Source: Gongronella butleri (Eukaryota; Mucoromycota; Mucoromycetes; Mucorales; Cunninghamellaceae). From it: a stretch of DNA of 64,000 nucleotides. The stretch lies in NCBI GenBank assembly GCA_025201375.1, contig JAIWZP010000015.1, positions 310,001-374,000 of the forward strand, given 5' to 3'. The notes beneath the pieces are model-generated. The model was not told the DNA's origin, searched no databases, and was given only the letters and a program-made list of their open reading frames with translations. The translations under genes were made by a program, and so were the position numbers. Shown one piece after another: positions 40,435 to 52,329 of the stretch (the first letter of the stretch is position 1; the number at the start of each line of letters is the position of its first letter).

Positions 40435-41552
40435 TCACAGCAGGCAGTCCGGGTTCTCCTTGACAATCATATCATACATGGGCTGGAATTGGCCATAGCC
40501 AGCCTTTGCAGTGCCGACGGTCTCCCATGTGCCACGGGCAATGTCGTCGGGAATGACGCGCAAGTCATCGACGCCATTCTTGGCGGCAGCCTCGGCGATC
40601 AATTGGGACTGGCAGCAGCGCTCCATGGACACAAAGAACCAAAAGGCAGCGTCAATGCTTGTAGACGTGGTCAACAAGCCGTGGTTCTGCAAGATAATTG
40701 CCTTGTTCTTGGGCCCGAGCGCCTTGACCAGCTTTTTGCCCTCTTCCTCGTCAAACACCACGCCGCCAAATTGGTCGTACACGCTGTGGTCGTCGTAAAA
40801 GGCACACGCGTCCTGCGAGATTGGCAGCAATGGCCGTCCAAGCGTCGAGAACGTCTTGCCATACATCGAATGCCTAAAATGAAAGCGCGTCAGTGGCCGT
40901 CCAACAAGGTTTTCGAGGGGAAAAAGAGGCAATTGAGCGCATCAAAGATCTTACGTGTGGACAGCACACACGACATCAGGGCGCGCCTCGTGGACGGTGC
41001 CATGGATGACAAATGCAGCCTTGTTAACAAAGCGGTTGCCTAGAAAATGAGAGAAAAAAAACAACGTGTGAACATTTGGTTTCTTGGTTTTTTTTTTCTC
41101 AATTGTACCTCGGACAATGTTTCCCTGGTGATCGACCAAGATCAAATCGCTCGCCTTGATATCACCAAAGTACATGCCAAATGGATTCACCCTGTCAAAA
41201 GAAAAAAAAAGAAAAGAAAAAAAGAAAGCAAAAACCAAGAGTCAGGGCAATTTCATCAAAAGGGGCGGCATTGCGCGTACCAAAAGAGCGCTGGGAATTC
41301 AGGGTCGCGGAAGGTGGCGTGGCCGGCAACGCCCTCATCCCAACCATACTTGGCGAGCAGGCGGAAACCGGCGGCAAGACGCTGCTTCATATGGTTGCGC
41401 TGTTCAACGACGCTTGCAAAGGAAGGGGGCCGAGGGATCAGCACCGTCTCTTGCTCAGCATTGCGCGCTTCCTCCTCAGTCTCGCCTTGAAGGACGACCT
41501 GCGTCTTGGAGCGCATAAAAATAGAAACACGGCTGGCTTGTTCGTTGTCCAT
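40435..41552 (-). CDS. Class II aldolase/adducin-family protein
   Basis: Four exons (41552-41281, 41191-41109, 41039-40955, 40873-40435) give 292 aa. The fold is that of L-fuculose-phosphate aldolase and the adducin head: GHATFRDP, VIHGTVHEARPDVVCAVHTHSMYG (metal-binding His residues in VHTHS), and IILQNHGLLTTS with the third His. Metal ligands are therefore present, so enzymatic activity is possible. Fungal homologues such as S. pombe Mug14 are annotated as adducin-like with no defined substrate. No membrane segment or transit peptide is seen. Start at 41552 is the first ATG, giving an N-terminal extension of about 50 residues before the domain. Confidence 0.88.
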
Positions 41553-42163
41553 AGTGTAGAAAGCAGGAAAATAAGAGTTGGGGGTATGAGAAGAGAGCAA
41601 AGTAATGCAGTAAAAGAAGCTGCACAGCCGGGCTTCGATTTATACTTTTTTCGCCGCTCAGCGTGGGAGGCCCTTTTTTGTCATGGTGAGAACCTGGATC
41701 GGCTGCCGCCTTTCATTTTCTATTTCGGTGCATGACTTTTGTGCACCGCTTTTTTTTGCCATTGTCCCCAGTGTCAATTTGTTGGGCGCCAATTGTGCCT
41801 TGGCTTTGTTGCTCACCTTGCTGTATTTGTCGCCATTATCGCGAACATCATCAAAATCATTGACACTCCATTCATGCAACGTGATAGAAAGAAAGAAAGA
41901 AGCAAAAGTGTATATGATACAAGGTAACAACATCTCTCATTTCGCTTGACCAAGAGCGATGAGCTCGTTGACAAGCGGCATAAAAAACCGGATTGATCGG
42001 ATGCCAATGTGTGTCATGCGAAATGGTTGCCAAAGATGGAAAAATGACGCTTACTTTTTTTTTATTACAGTCCTGAAAGGGTGGAAAGGTAAAAATGACA
42101 AAATGAGATGCGGGGTGTGGGTGTGGGGGAGAGGGAGGGGAAAGGGGGACAATTGCTGCGGAA
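41553..42163. other. Intergenic region
   Basis: Promoter of the aldolase/adducin gene and 3' flank of the bromodomain gene. No gene was recognised. Confidence 0.45.
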
Positions 42164-45043
42164 CTAGACGGAAAAGTCCATTGGGTCGTGATTGAATTGT
42201 ATACTATTGTTTTGTTTGAGGAGCTTGCCGTTAATTGTGAGTTGATTGGCCATTTCGCGTAAATCTTCAATGTTGTGGCGCTTCTTGATGGACGGAAGCA
42301 TGGGCAACGAGCGATAATCAATGGTATGCCTTAGGTATTTCTGCAATTCGTGGAATTCCGGATCGCGAGACATTTCCTGGTGCTCAAAATTCATCATTGA
42401 CAGCTTTTGCTTGCTGATGTCAATCGTGCGTGATTGCTACAATAATAAAAAAGTCGTGAGTTTACACGTCCAAAGCCAAGAAAATAAACCATTTTTGCTT
42501 ACCAATGCATTTAAACGTGCGCTTTGATCACGTCGTCGCTTCATGTCCATCCATTCGCGTTGTTCCCTATAAAAAGACGATATGAAAAAAAATGGCACGA
42601 GGCGTGGACGAGCCGGTGAGGGTGAATACACGAGAAAAAAAAAGGTCAGGGCAGAAGGGGGGGTGAGAAGCCATTGGCTTGGGCCCGTACCGACGCTGAT
42701 CCTCTTGCTCGCGCACGCTCTGCTGCCGCGCCTCCATCAACTTTAAGCGTGTCGCCTCTTCCTCCTTCTACAAAAATAAAAAAGCGGGATGTTTGTCAAT
42801 TTGAGTCCATTGGAGGTGCGCAATGAAGGCCTACCTGCTTCTTGGATTGCTCCCAAGGCCGATCCTTGTTGTGGATGCGGCCAACAAGCTCGTTGAGATC
42901 GAGGACTTTGGCAGGTGCCTTTGGTTTCGCGGGCGCGCCCAAGGATGCGGCGCGTTTTATACCCGAAGGAAACGCTGGTGCTGCAGATGCAGATGCAGGT
43001 GGCTGTGTTGCGGGCTGCGAGGCTGTATGGGACGAATGCGCGTGCGCTGCGCTCGGTGCCGCGGCCGATGTGATCGATAATGGCGTCTCAGGCTCTTGCG
43101 ACTTTGCCTTTTCAGCAATTGCATGCCACATGCTCTCGTTTTGTAAAACAACGGGGGCCTAGCCACGTAAAAAGAACAAAAAAGAGAGACAGAGAAAGCG
43201 TAAGCAAGACACCGGGAATGCTACAAGGTCGATGGTTATCCTGCTTGCCCCTTTTTTTTACCTTTTTGGATGGTTGCTTGTCATTGAGTTGCACGGATTT
43301 TGTGCCAATGGCGAGTCTAGGGCGATTTTCGGCACGCTTGGTATCGCTGAGACCGAGTGCGAGTGCGGGCTTTTGCGTGTCGTCGCCAGACGATTCCGAC
43401 GTGGCCGGTGTAGAAAGATCCTAAAATGGGCAATGAGACGCACGCGTCGCGTTCTTCATGCATTTGTCACCATGGACTTACCGAATCGGACGATTTTTCC
43501 ACGGGTCGCGCAGGCAGCTTCAGACGTAGTTTGATGCGTGGCGGCGCGGGGGCCTCGGCTGACATTGGGGAAGAAAAAAATAATAATAGAAAATGAGCTC
43601 ACGCGGCATATTTCGAGAATGGCAGGCTTTCTTACGTTGCGATGGAGGTTCTGATGGGGGTGGAGGAGGAGGCGCAGCCTCGTGGTCGGTGACCATTGGC
43701 ACGGCCGAGGAATTGGATGTAGGGTCCGCCAGGAGAGGGAGATGAATGGGCAATGCTGGGGCGGATGACACGGGTGGCCATGAGGACGCGGGTGGCGGCG
43801 TGGCTGTGGTGTGTGTTGGCATGTAGTCCATCGCATCCAGCGGCTCCTGGTACCCATAGTCGTCCATAACGTGCTTGACTTTTTGCTTTTTCGCTTTTTT
43901 CTCTTTTTTAGCTAAGAAAATAAAAAATAAAAAGTGAATTGGCGTCCTTTTTTGCTTTTTTTTTTTTTGCATACCTTTGGCGGGTTTGTTCCAGATGGTA
44001 TCAAAGAGCTTTTCGGCCTTTTTCCCATGCTGGTAAACGTCGTGCTCCGGGATGTTGTACGTGTAGCAATTGTTGAACATGAGCCTGATATCCTTTTCAA
44101 AAGCGTCAACATCGGGGTAGTCAAAGTCTTGCAGCTTGGTGTCGATGGTCCTGAGGTCCATTGGGTGTTTGATGATGTCGTGGTAGTCAAATGCGCCCCA
44201 GGCAACAGCGTCCACGGGCTCTAAAAAGGGCCACATGAACGCGTGGTGCTTGCTGCGCCGCATTTCCTTGATCACCGCTAAGCACCGCTTGAATTGATCG
44301 TCGGGTATCATCGTCGTCGTAGCATTGCCTGTTGTTTCGTCGGCGACCGCGCCTGTCGCTGCCTCCGGGGTATGTTGCTACAAAAGAAAACCATGAGAAT
44401 CCGCGCGTTTTTGCTTTTTTTTTTTTTTTTGCTCTTTTTTCTTTTTTTTCGTTTTCTTTTTTACGGGTCGTTTCGCTTTCCACTTGTCAAACACCTCCTC
44501 GAGCTTCTTGGCGTCGAGGGCAACGGGGTCGGTGTAGCCATTGTACAGGTAGCAATTGGAAAAGACGCGCTGGACGTCGGCGAGAAAGGCGTCGACGGAA
44601 TTGTACGCGTGCTGCTCAAGTCGCGATTCAATGGTGCCGAGATCGATGGGGTCCTTGATGATTTGCAAGTAATCGGGTATATTCAAGGCCACCACATCGA
44701 CCGGGTGGAGAAAGGCGCCCGCACGTTTATGTTTTGTCAGCGCTTTTAGTGTCTTTTTGCAATACGCCAGCTCGTGCGGTGCCATCTGCTGTGCAGGCGG
44801 TGAAAGCTGCGGTGTCGGGTCGTGCGCCTTGCTTTGAGGCGAAAGCGCCGCAAACGAATAGTCGGCTCGCACAGGCGACGACGACGACGCTGGCGACAGT
44901 GGATCCGCAAGGTCACTAGAAAGAAACAAATCAAACAAAAAAACAATAAACAACTCCATTTCTCCAAAGAAAAACGCCTCGCACCTATCGTGATCGTGTG
45001 CCATAAGCGAAGCAAACGGACGCTTTTGGGCTTGATGGGACAT
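42164..45043 (-). CDS. Double-bromodomain (BET-like) chromatin protein
   Basis: Ten exons (45043-44985, 44915-44465, 44377-43975, 43911-43636, 43558-43482, 43420-43262, 43158-42835, 42767-42691, 42566-42503, 42436-42164) give 720 aa. Bromodomain 1 is about 67-168 (FLHPVDVVALNIPDYLQII, acetyl-lysine Asn in NCYLYNG); bromodomain 2 about 195-300 (NCYTYNIPEHDVY). A Lys-rich nuclear signal follows (KKEKKAKKQKVK), then a Pro/Ser/Ala-rich linker, and a basic, Gln/Glu/Arg-rich helical region (EEEATRLKLMEARQQSVREQ). It would read acetylated histones, as Bdf1/BRD4 do. The extraterminal (ET) domain usual in BET proteins was not found; the C-terminal ~90 residues are unlike it. A 236-bp divergent promoter is shared with the STK19 homologue. 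Confidence 0.9.
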
Positions 45044-45279
45044 GACAGCAGACGGAGAGGAAAAAAAAGGGAAACAGGCAAAAACAACAACAAAAAAACA
45101 AAAGAAAAAAGAAAAATGGGTTGAAAGAAAGAAGAAAAAGGGTCAACACTCCTTTTTCGAGCCCAATTTGAATCCAAACCCCGCCCCCAAAAAAGAGCAT
45201 TTAGGCCTTGGGTTCACTGCATTTTTCTTCATTTTTCTTTTTTTTTCCACCTCTCTCCTCCATTTTTTTGCTCCCTTTT
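45044..45279. promoter_or_regulatory. Compact divergent promoter (bromodomain gene / STK19 homologue)
   Basis: Only 236 bp separate the two start codons. The interval is purine-rich on the left (A/G with A runs) and T-rich on the right, with no clear TATA box. Both genes must be driven from here. Confidence 0.5.
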
Positions 45280-46448
45280 ATGAAGCGGTCGCGTGCTTAT
45301 TTTGCCACGGTCAAGGAGCAACCCGACTATGGCGTGTTCCCCACAGACCCTGATGTGTATGGCACCAAAAAGCGAGCAACCCAGCGTGCGAGAGAACAGC
45401 GGAACCGGCCTGCTGCAGAAAACGAGGATGAATTCGATCGCCAATTGCAGCAGGAGATCGAAGATCTCCCTGACGAGGCTCTGCCCACGGACATGGCCAT
45501 CACCGCCGAGCATCTCATTGATGATCTCATGTATGCCGACAAAAAGAAACCTCATCCTATCGAATTGCCACCATTGTGCTTTTTGCACCAAGTCTACAGC
45601 ATCCAACGTGACAATACGGCCGTTGACAGAGAATTGGTAATTGCTGCGCCCCGCGGTCTGGCCAAATGGGCTCGCTCATACAATGTCTTTTAGGCTGTGG
45701 AAATCGAGCGTGGTCGCTGGCGGAAATTTTACATCTTGGGCACCATGGACGACGAATATGCCTTGATGCGAACAGATGACTATATCGGCGTCATTCGTTC
45801 AGCAAAGGACCAATTCGTGCGTGAGACAGCCGCAAGCATTAACAAGGAGGGAAAGGATCTCGAGCCAGCCTTTTTTGGTAAAAATGGGCCTAGGGTGGCA
45901 TGACCTGCTCCAATTCTTTCTTCTCGTCGCTCATTGGGCCCTTTTTTTTTTTTTTTTTTTTTTGGTAGATCGCTTCCAAGCCCTCGTGCTGCGGTCAGAC
46001 AGGAGCGAGTCGTCGATATCGCGACAAGCTCTTCTCGACATTTTTTCTGAAAAAGAGGTCAGCCAGCTGTGCATCTACGGCCTGTTGATCCCACATATGA
46101 AAAAAGACGCGTATTGGTTTGCTATTCGCGGCCAGGGCGCCTTTGTCTCCAATTTTCTAAAAGGTCGGCTCGAAATCCTGCGAATGCTCAAAAAGCGGCC
46201 TACAAAGGACATTCTTGAGAAAATGCTAAAGACAAAGCGCTTGCGCCAGTCTGCCTTTAGCCATGACTTTCTCCTCCACGACCTCATTGGCAGTGGCCGC
46301 GCTACACGGTAAGAAAAAAAAAAAAAAGAAAAAAAAAAGAAAAAAATGGCAATTCGTCGAAAAGGCTCATTTTCTGAATTTTGCTAGGCACAAGACCACC
46401 ATGGGCGACCTCATCAAGCTGACAAAGAAAGGCGAGCTGACCAAGTGA
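45280..46448 (+). CDS. STK19-family winged-helix protein
   Basis: Four exons (45280-45636, 45694-45877, 45969-46308, 46388-46448) give 313 aa. The C-terminal two thirds resemble STK19 (PF10494): LCIYGLLIPHMKKDAYWFAI, GQGAFVSNFLKGRLEILRML and FLLHDLIGSGRATR match the human pattern of tandem winged helices ending in a conserved HDLIG segment. STK19 was first named a kinase but is now regarded as a DNA-binding winged-helix factor in transcription-coupled repair. No kinase motifs are seen here. The N-terminus is charged and disordered, with a Lys/Arg cluster (KKRATQRAREQRNR). It converges with the agmatinase gene at 211 bp. Confidence 0.8.
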
Positions 46449-46659
46449 CGCGCCTATGTAGCCAGACGCGCTCAATTTGCTGCCAAGGGGCCCCAATGGC
46501 TGCCAATCAACGTTCAATGGCTCATTGGAGCTCCATTTATGCTGACACGTCCTCCAGAGATACCCCCAATCAAAATAAAAGGATAAAAATACAATATTTT
46601 ATTGTCTTATCTATATGCAAAAAGGAGGGGGGATATGATTCTTTTGTTGTTGTCTTTTT

Positions 46660-47938
46660 TTACTCGCCACGCTTGACAATCATGGACATGATCTCATAGA
46701 CGAGATCGGCGGCCAAGAAGCTGGTCAATTGGGCCTGCGTGTCATAAGCGGGGGCGACCTCGACAACATCCATGCCAACAATGTTGTAACCATTCAAGCT
46801 GCGCAAGATATACTTCATTTCGCGGGTGAGGAGGCCGCCAGACTCGGGAGTGCCTGTGGCAGGGGCCATGCTGGGATCAATGACGTCAATGTCAATAGAA
46901 AGATACAGAAGCGTGTCTTCCTTGGGGCCAATGACGCTCTTGATGCGGTCGACCATGCCATCAATGCCCATGGAGAAGATATCGTTGGCCTTGACAATGT
47001 TAAAGCCCAAAGCCTCGTCGCGTGCAATGTCCTCCTCATCGTACAAGCTGGAGCGGATGCCAACGTGGCACGAGGTGCCATTGGTGGTCAGGCCCTCAAT
47101 GGCCGCATGGTACAAGGGATTGCCATGGTTGAAACGCGAACCCTTGGCCTTGACATTGTAAATCTCGGGCGCCCACGTGTCCAAGTGCGAGTCAAAGTGG
47201 ATCACCGTGACGGGGCGGCCATACGTCTCGCGCATGGCACGCAACACGGGCAAAAGCACCGTGTGGTCGCCACCCAGCGTCACAAGACGAGGAGGCACCG
47301 CCACCTCTTGGTCCGGCTTGGGAGGACGCTGCAAAACATACTTTGTGTGGTCCTCAATCTGCTTCATGGCGTGCTCCGCATCAAAAGGCTCAAAAGGAAT
47401 ATCACCACAATCCACCATCTTGGCCCACGACTTGAACGGATTGATCTTGATCTCATTGTTGTAGCCCTTTTATAAGAAAAAAAAATAAAGAAAAAACGTG
47501 AGCCACCTCTATCCAAACCCAATGCCATTGTATCTTAATCCATTCGATCCCATCCAGTTCCTCTCCAATTCCTCATTGCTGCTCTTTTACCTTGATGCGC
47601 TTGGAGCTCTCGCGGATGGCCGAAGGGCCAAATCGGGCACCAGTGCGGAACGTGACGCCAATGTCATAAGGAGCACCAATCACCGCAATGTCATAATCCT
47701 CCACAATGCCCTCCTCAAAGCATTGGAGATAGGGCAAGTGCGCAAACGTAGAGATGCCCGCAAACGAAGGCATGTACACATCCTTCTCCAAAACGGGACG
47801 CTCAAAATTCATCAACAGATCCGTAGGGCCTTCCGCAATGGGCATGGAAAACACATGTTCATGCTCGTGGTCACCGTGAGCAGACACCAGAGACGCCAAC
47901 GCAGCAAAGGCAACAGAGGAAAGCACTTGCAACTTCAT
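46660..47938 (-). CDS. Agmatinase/ureohydrolase-family protein with signal peptide
   Basis: Two exons (47938-47591, 47466-46660) give 384 aa. Manganese-binding motifs of the arginase superfamily are complete: LGGDHTVLLPV, VIHFDSHLDTW, and LSIDIDVIDPSMAPATGTPESGG. The sequence around these (RFGPSAIRESSKRI) fits agmatinase or guanidino-acid hydrolases rather than arginase. It would hydrolyse a guanidino compound to urea plus an amine. The N-terminus MKLQVLSSVAFAALASLVSA is a clear signal peptide, followed by a His-rich segment (HGDHEHEHVF), so the enzyme probably acts in the vacuole, wall or outside the cell. Exact substrate is unproven. Confidence 0.92.
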
Positions 47939-49451
47939 GGTAAAAAAAGGACACAGGGGAAAACAAAAAAGATGGGGAAAACAAAAGAAAGGAAAAAAAA
48001 TCATCATCGAAAAGAAAAAAAAAAGGTTTTATATGCAAGCAGCTTGGGGCATGTTAGCGTTTTTTACTGCTTTGGGATCTGTCGCGCTTTTTATTGGCCC
48101 AATCTTTTGTCATCCCACTTGCCCCCACCCTAGGCAGGTTAAGCGCTCCCGGCGCCTTTTCTTTTTCCCAGAGGACACTAGGGAAAAAAAGAGAACCGGT
48201 GGCTGTTGTCGATGACAAGCCATGGGACTACCAGGGAAAATGCAAAAACGAGGGTGACTCGCAAGGAAAAAAGCACGCGTACACGTCAATGGCAGCATCG
48301 TACCCCGCGTTCGACGTGCTACAGATAGACACCAAATAAGGCATCCCCTGGACTGCGCAATTGGCCTGGAAAAAAGTGAAAAAGATGGCCTGTGATTGAG
48401 TGTGAGAAACTTTTCCATCGGAACACCCGTCCCATCCGTCATCTCATTCTGGCCCTTGCTTATCCAATCAGCTGAGATCGTGCGGAGAACACTCCGCCTT
48501 TCCGTGGATCACTTTCAATAGGGAAAAATCAAGGGGTTGCGCCAAAAGAGCCTGAAAAGAGTTTGACACAAAAAGACGCATCAGGCCATCCTTTTTTTTT
48601 TTTATCGGATTTGACGCGTGTCATGCGGCACACTTGCGCAATACGCTCTCTTTTTGTGCGGGGCAAATGAGCGCTCATGTTAGGCAAAACGAGATTGTTC
48701 AGTCCAAAAAGGGCCCAATTGAAAGCATGGCTGGTCCGTGTCACACGAGCTGTCAACTTTTTGGTGCTCCTTTGACAAGAACTGCTTTTTTGTGTCATCA
48801 TTGTCACGGCACAAAAAGCCGTACAATTGCGCAAGAGCAGCCCCCACTACTTGAACCTCTTGATTTTTTTGTGCTTTCAAAGGCGCATATTGGCCTTATT
48901 TCAGCTTCTCGCGGCGCACCTCAGCGCACACTCAGAGTCAATTACCAAAGTTGCTCTCTTTCTGGTCATACAAGACCGTTTTGGTCACAGACACTGATAA
49001 AAATGAACAAATTTGATGAGTGTGTGCTCCTTTTTTTTTTGGAGGGTTGTGTGCTGCAGAGCCATTCATCTTAAAAAAAAAAAAAAAAAAGAACAATTGT
49101 TTAGCAACGATGGCTCATGAAAGGTGGGGGAGGTGAAACGTGAAAAAAGTGCACACAAAAAGTATTCGATTTCTTTAGAAGCACGGTCTTTTCGGTCTCC
49201 TTTTTTTGGGGGGGAAGGGGTGGTCGCAGAAAACTCGTCAATGCATTTTGACATTGTTTGCCCCCGCAGGCGGCACTTGAATGCTTCAGCATTGAAAATG
49301 GCCCTTTTTTCATTGTCTCTTTGTGTTTTCTTTTTACAATCACTCTTTTTTTTTCTTGTTTCTTTTTTATTTTCGCGCACTCTTTTTTTTCTACTTTCAC
49401 TCACCTACTTGCCACCACCTCTCAAGTCGCTGTCGCACGTGTCCTTTCGTT
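47939..49451. other. Divergent intergenic region (agmatinase / F-box gene)
   Basis: 1.5 kb between two oppositely oriented starts. The right end (49290-49450) is very CT-rich, a likely leader of the F-box gene. No other gene was recognised. Confidence 0.5.
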
Positions 49452-51050
49452 ATGCCAAAGCAAACACGCGTCCCTCGGCTGCGTCCACATACTCGTTCTA
49501 TGACTGCGGCCATGAATGCGTCTTCCGCAGCAACCAGCATCACGTCGACCACAAACAAGCAAACGATGGCCTCTCCCAACCCTGTCGCATCTTCATCCAC
49601 GGCTGCAACATCACCTTTGGCATCCACGGCCGCGTCTCCACCCGCATCCACCCTTACATCGACTGCTGGCACGCCGTGCTCGTCTCCCCGTGCCACCACA
49701 CCCGTGTCATCGAGCGCATCCACGCTCGATGCGCCCGAAACAGGTATTTCCACGCCAATGGAGCCGATTCAGGTGATTTCAGCGACATCTGCACGCGCTG
49801 CGTCTCCCGATGCGGCCCCGTCTTCGTCGTCTGGTGCCCCTGAGACGCAGCTGATTGGCGGCCATGCGCCCATTCCATTGCGTCCGGAGCACTATCAAGA
49901 AATTTGGGAGGAAATCTTCAAACACGTCAGTTTGCGCGATTTGGTCCAGATTTCGCGCACGTGTCGCGCGTTTCGCCGCTTTGTGCCGTATTTGCCGCGC
50001 TGGTGCCGCAGCCTCGCCAAACTAAAGATCAGACCGCACAAGAAAAAGACGCCATTGGAGCAGGTGCTGGCGTGTCAGCAGAAGCGTGGTGTGTGTGAGT
50101 CGTGCGGCGGCACTGGCTCTCCGCATGGCTCGACGGGCGTTGTCAAGATGGAATTCGCAGACGGCACCACCCCCGCCCAGGATCTCTGCCTCGAATGCCG
50201 TCGACGTGTCATTGCCGACGATCCCGAGGCCGAACTGCCCATGGAAATCGATCTGCCGCCTCAGGTGCCCCTCACACGCGTCAAGCGCGACCTGCTCTTT
50301 GACCCTAAGCGCCTCCGCATCCGCTCACGTCGCACACGCAACCCCTTTTTCTATCTGTTTGCCCCCATGCGCCTCTACGACCGCAACACCGTCATTGCTG
50401 CCATGCTCAACGTCCATGGCGGCTACTGCGGCTTGCGTGCCGCACGTGAAAAAAAGACAAAGCGGACCGCAAAGATCACAGAAAGTAAGGCACAGCGCAA
50501 AAAAAAAAAATGGAGATTAGCGGCTGATCGTGCTTTTTTTTTTTTTGTTATTTCCTTAGCCAAGCGCAAGAAACGCGAGGAAAATCCTCCACCTGACCCG
50601 CCGTACGAAATCCGCCCAGTGCCAATTGGCATGGTGGACGAAGGTGAACGCATGGAATGGGTGGAGCGCGAATTGATGCGCTACGAGATGCATCGCGCGA
50701 TCGAAGCCGGTGAATGGGACGAAGAAATTCTCGCCGAGGAGATGGCCAACGCTGCCGAGGCCTCCACGTCCGGCACGACCGGCACGACAAGCAATGCCAC
50801 CGATCCACCCAACACCAGCCAGGATGCCACCACGGATGCCGACATACTCAACGACGCCTCCACCAATCCGACCAATGCCTCCACTACAGAGCCCGCAAAC
50901 GAGACGCCCTCAATGTCGATGGACGACCACGACGAAGCAATCAATGAACATGAGCCCGCTTCGCAACCTGCGCCCATGAACATGCCCGAAAATGAAGCCA
51001 CGACCAACTCCAACGATGAAAACCTGACTTTGACGGAGCCAGCCACCTGA
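49452..51050 (+). CDS. F-box protein with Cys-pair motif and XPA-like region
   Basis: Two exons (49452-50484, 50560-51050; 75-nt intron) give 507 aa. About 1-140 is Ser/Thr/Ala/Pro-rich and disordered. An F-box-like segment (~150-190) reads YQEIWEEIFKHVSLRDLVQI, then SRTCRAFRRFVP. Two Cys pairs (CESCGG and CLECRR, ~220-260) look like a zinc-binding loop. RNPFFYLFAPMRLYDRNTV, then HGGYCGLRAA and a Lys-rich tract resemble the C-terminal DNA-binding part of XPA/Rad14. The C-terminus is acidic and repetitive. It is probably an SCF ubiquitin-ligase substrate receptor; the XPA resemblance is by eye. The ATG at 49452 is used because the open frame upstream of it is a hydrophobic translation of a CT-rich leader. 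Confidence 0.75.
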   Translation: MPKQTRVPRLRPHTRSMTAAMNASSAATSITSTTNKQTMASPNPVASSSTAATSPLASTAASPPASTLTSTAGTPCSSPRATTPVSSSASTLDAPETGISTPMEPIQVISATSARAASPDAAPSSSSGAPETQLIGGHAPIPLRPEHYQEIWEEIFKHVSLRDLVQISRTCRAFRRFVPYLPRWCRSLAKLKIRPHKKKTPLEQVLACQQKRGVCESCGGTGSPHGSTGVVKMEFADGTTPAQDLCLECRRRVIADDPEAELPMEIDLPPQVPLTRVKRDLLFDPKRLRIRSRRTRNPFFYLFAPMRLYDRNTVIAAMLNVHGGYCGLRAAREKKTKRTAKITESKAQRKKKKWRLAADRAFFFFVISLAKRKKREENPPPDPPYEIRPVPIGMVDEGERMEWVERELMRYEMHRAIEAGEWDEEILAEEMANAAEASTSGTTGTTSNATDPPNTSQDATTDADILNDASTNPTNASTTEPANETPSMSMDDHDEAINEHEPASQPAPMNMPENEATTNSNDENLTLTEPAT

Positions 51051-52109
51051 TTGATTGGCCTTGTTGCAGCCCCTTTTTTCTCTCCTCCAAACAACCCAAT
51101 TGCCATTGCTCGTCAATCTCATCCATGCCGATTTCTTCATCATCTCTTTCCCCAGACATTTCTCTCTCATTTGTTGATTTAGCCTTTATAGTACGCACTT
51201 CCTTCCACTTCCTGTAAATGTTACTTTCTTAGGAAGCATGCTCCTGTCCAGTCCACGTGCTTCACGCGTGCTTTTATCAAAAAATAAATACGGTAAAATG
51301 CGGCATTCACGACCGCTTTGATGCAGAAAAAAACTTGTAAAGAAAAAAGAGAGAGAAGAGAGAGATTTCTCGTGCAAATACGGTAGGGATGAGAATCTCG
51401 AGGGTTCGAGACGAGATCGAGACGATCGAGACGATCTGAATCTCGCTCGTCTCGCTCGAATCTCGAACAAAAAAATTGTAGGCTCAATGTTTCATCATGC
51501 ATTTTATTAGATTTCTGTACAGTACAGTACTGTACAGTAATACAACAGTAAGTGGTGGTGTGGTGTAATAATGGGAAAAAGCTTTGACTTGGCACTCTGG
51601 ATGTGAAAGGTTCAACCCTTGCTTGTCTTTGTGTCGACTTTTTTGGTGGATTTTCACTCACCAGGCAAAGTTTTGAAGAAAAATGTTCGAGTTTTGTCAA
51701 GACGAGACAAGACAACAAGGTGAATCTCGTCTCGCTCGCTCGAATTAACAACCCTACGTGCAAATCGCGCTCGAATTTTATGATATCATAATCTAAGATC
51801 GCTCATTATTGCTCGACAAGACGACAACGCAAATAAAGATGAAGGACGACGACAGTTTTGCTTGGTCAAATTCTTTTTCGATCGGCATGAAACTTGGATG
51901 ATTCAAATCAAACGGGCTCGGACACCACTTCCAGAATGTTTGCTTCTTGCCCGATGCTGCGTACCGGTATGATAACTTTTGTACGCTTGTGAAAGCCGTT
52001 CAAACATTTCAAAATTTTTCAACCTCGATGTTCTCGGCAACTGATGATTGGACAACAGGACACGGTGCTTTTACGTACTACTGTTCTACAGTAGGTACTG
52101 TACAGTACT
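51051..52109. repeat. GAGAC-rich repeats and R1 copy B, left part
   Basis: Contains degenerate GAGACGATCGAGAC / CTCGTCTCGCTCGAATCTCG tracts at about 51395-51470 and again at 51690-51755, a TACAGTAC cluster at 51515-51545, and (51920-52060) a diverged match to R1 copy A at 9345-9480. No gene was seen. A tRNA-like relic at 51548-51635 is listed separately. Confidence 0.5.
51548..51635 (+). other. tRNA-like relic (possible SINE or tRNA-Gln pseudogene)
   Basis: The words TGGTGTAAT, GGCACTCTGGAT and AGGTTCAACCC occur in the order expected for the D arm, anticodon stem and T arm of eukaryotic tRNA-Gln, but spacing is wrong and stems do not close. It is not a functional tRNA. It may be a decayed tRNA-derived sequence in the repeat island, or chance. 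Confidence 0.2.
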
Positions 52110-52329
52110 GTATCTGACACCTGAGTCACAAGTTGTGTTACACGAGTGACAACGAGTGACAAAATCACAGCCAAATTTTAGCCCAGTGACAGCGGCCATT
52201 TGTCGGGGTCACAAGAAAATGGCACAATACATAATGTATTGTACCATGTCTCGCCTCATTTTTGTCAAGTACACAATGTACGTGACATTTTCTGAGTGAC
52301 ACGGCCCTGAGGTTCCGGACCATGATATT

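Noticed and set aside
46729..47475. 248-codon plus-strand frame
   Set aside because: Antisense shadow of the agmatinase-family gene, whose motifs are unambiguous on the minus strand.
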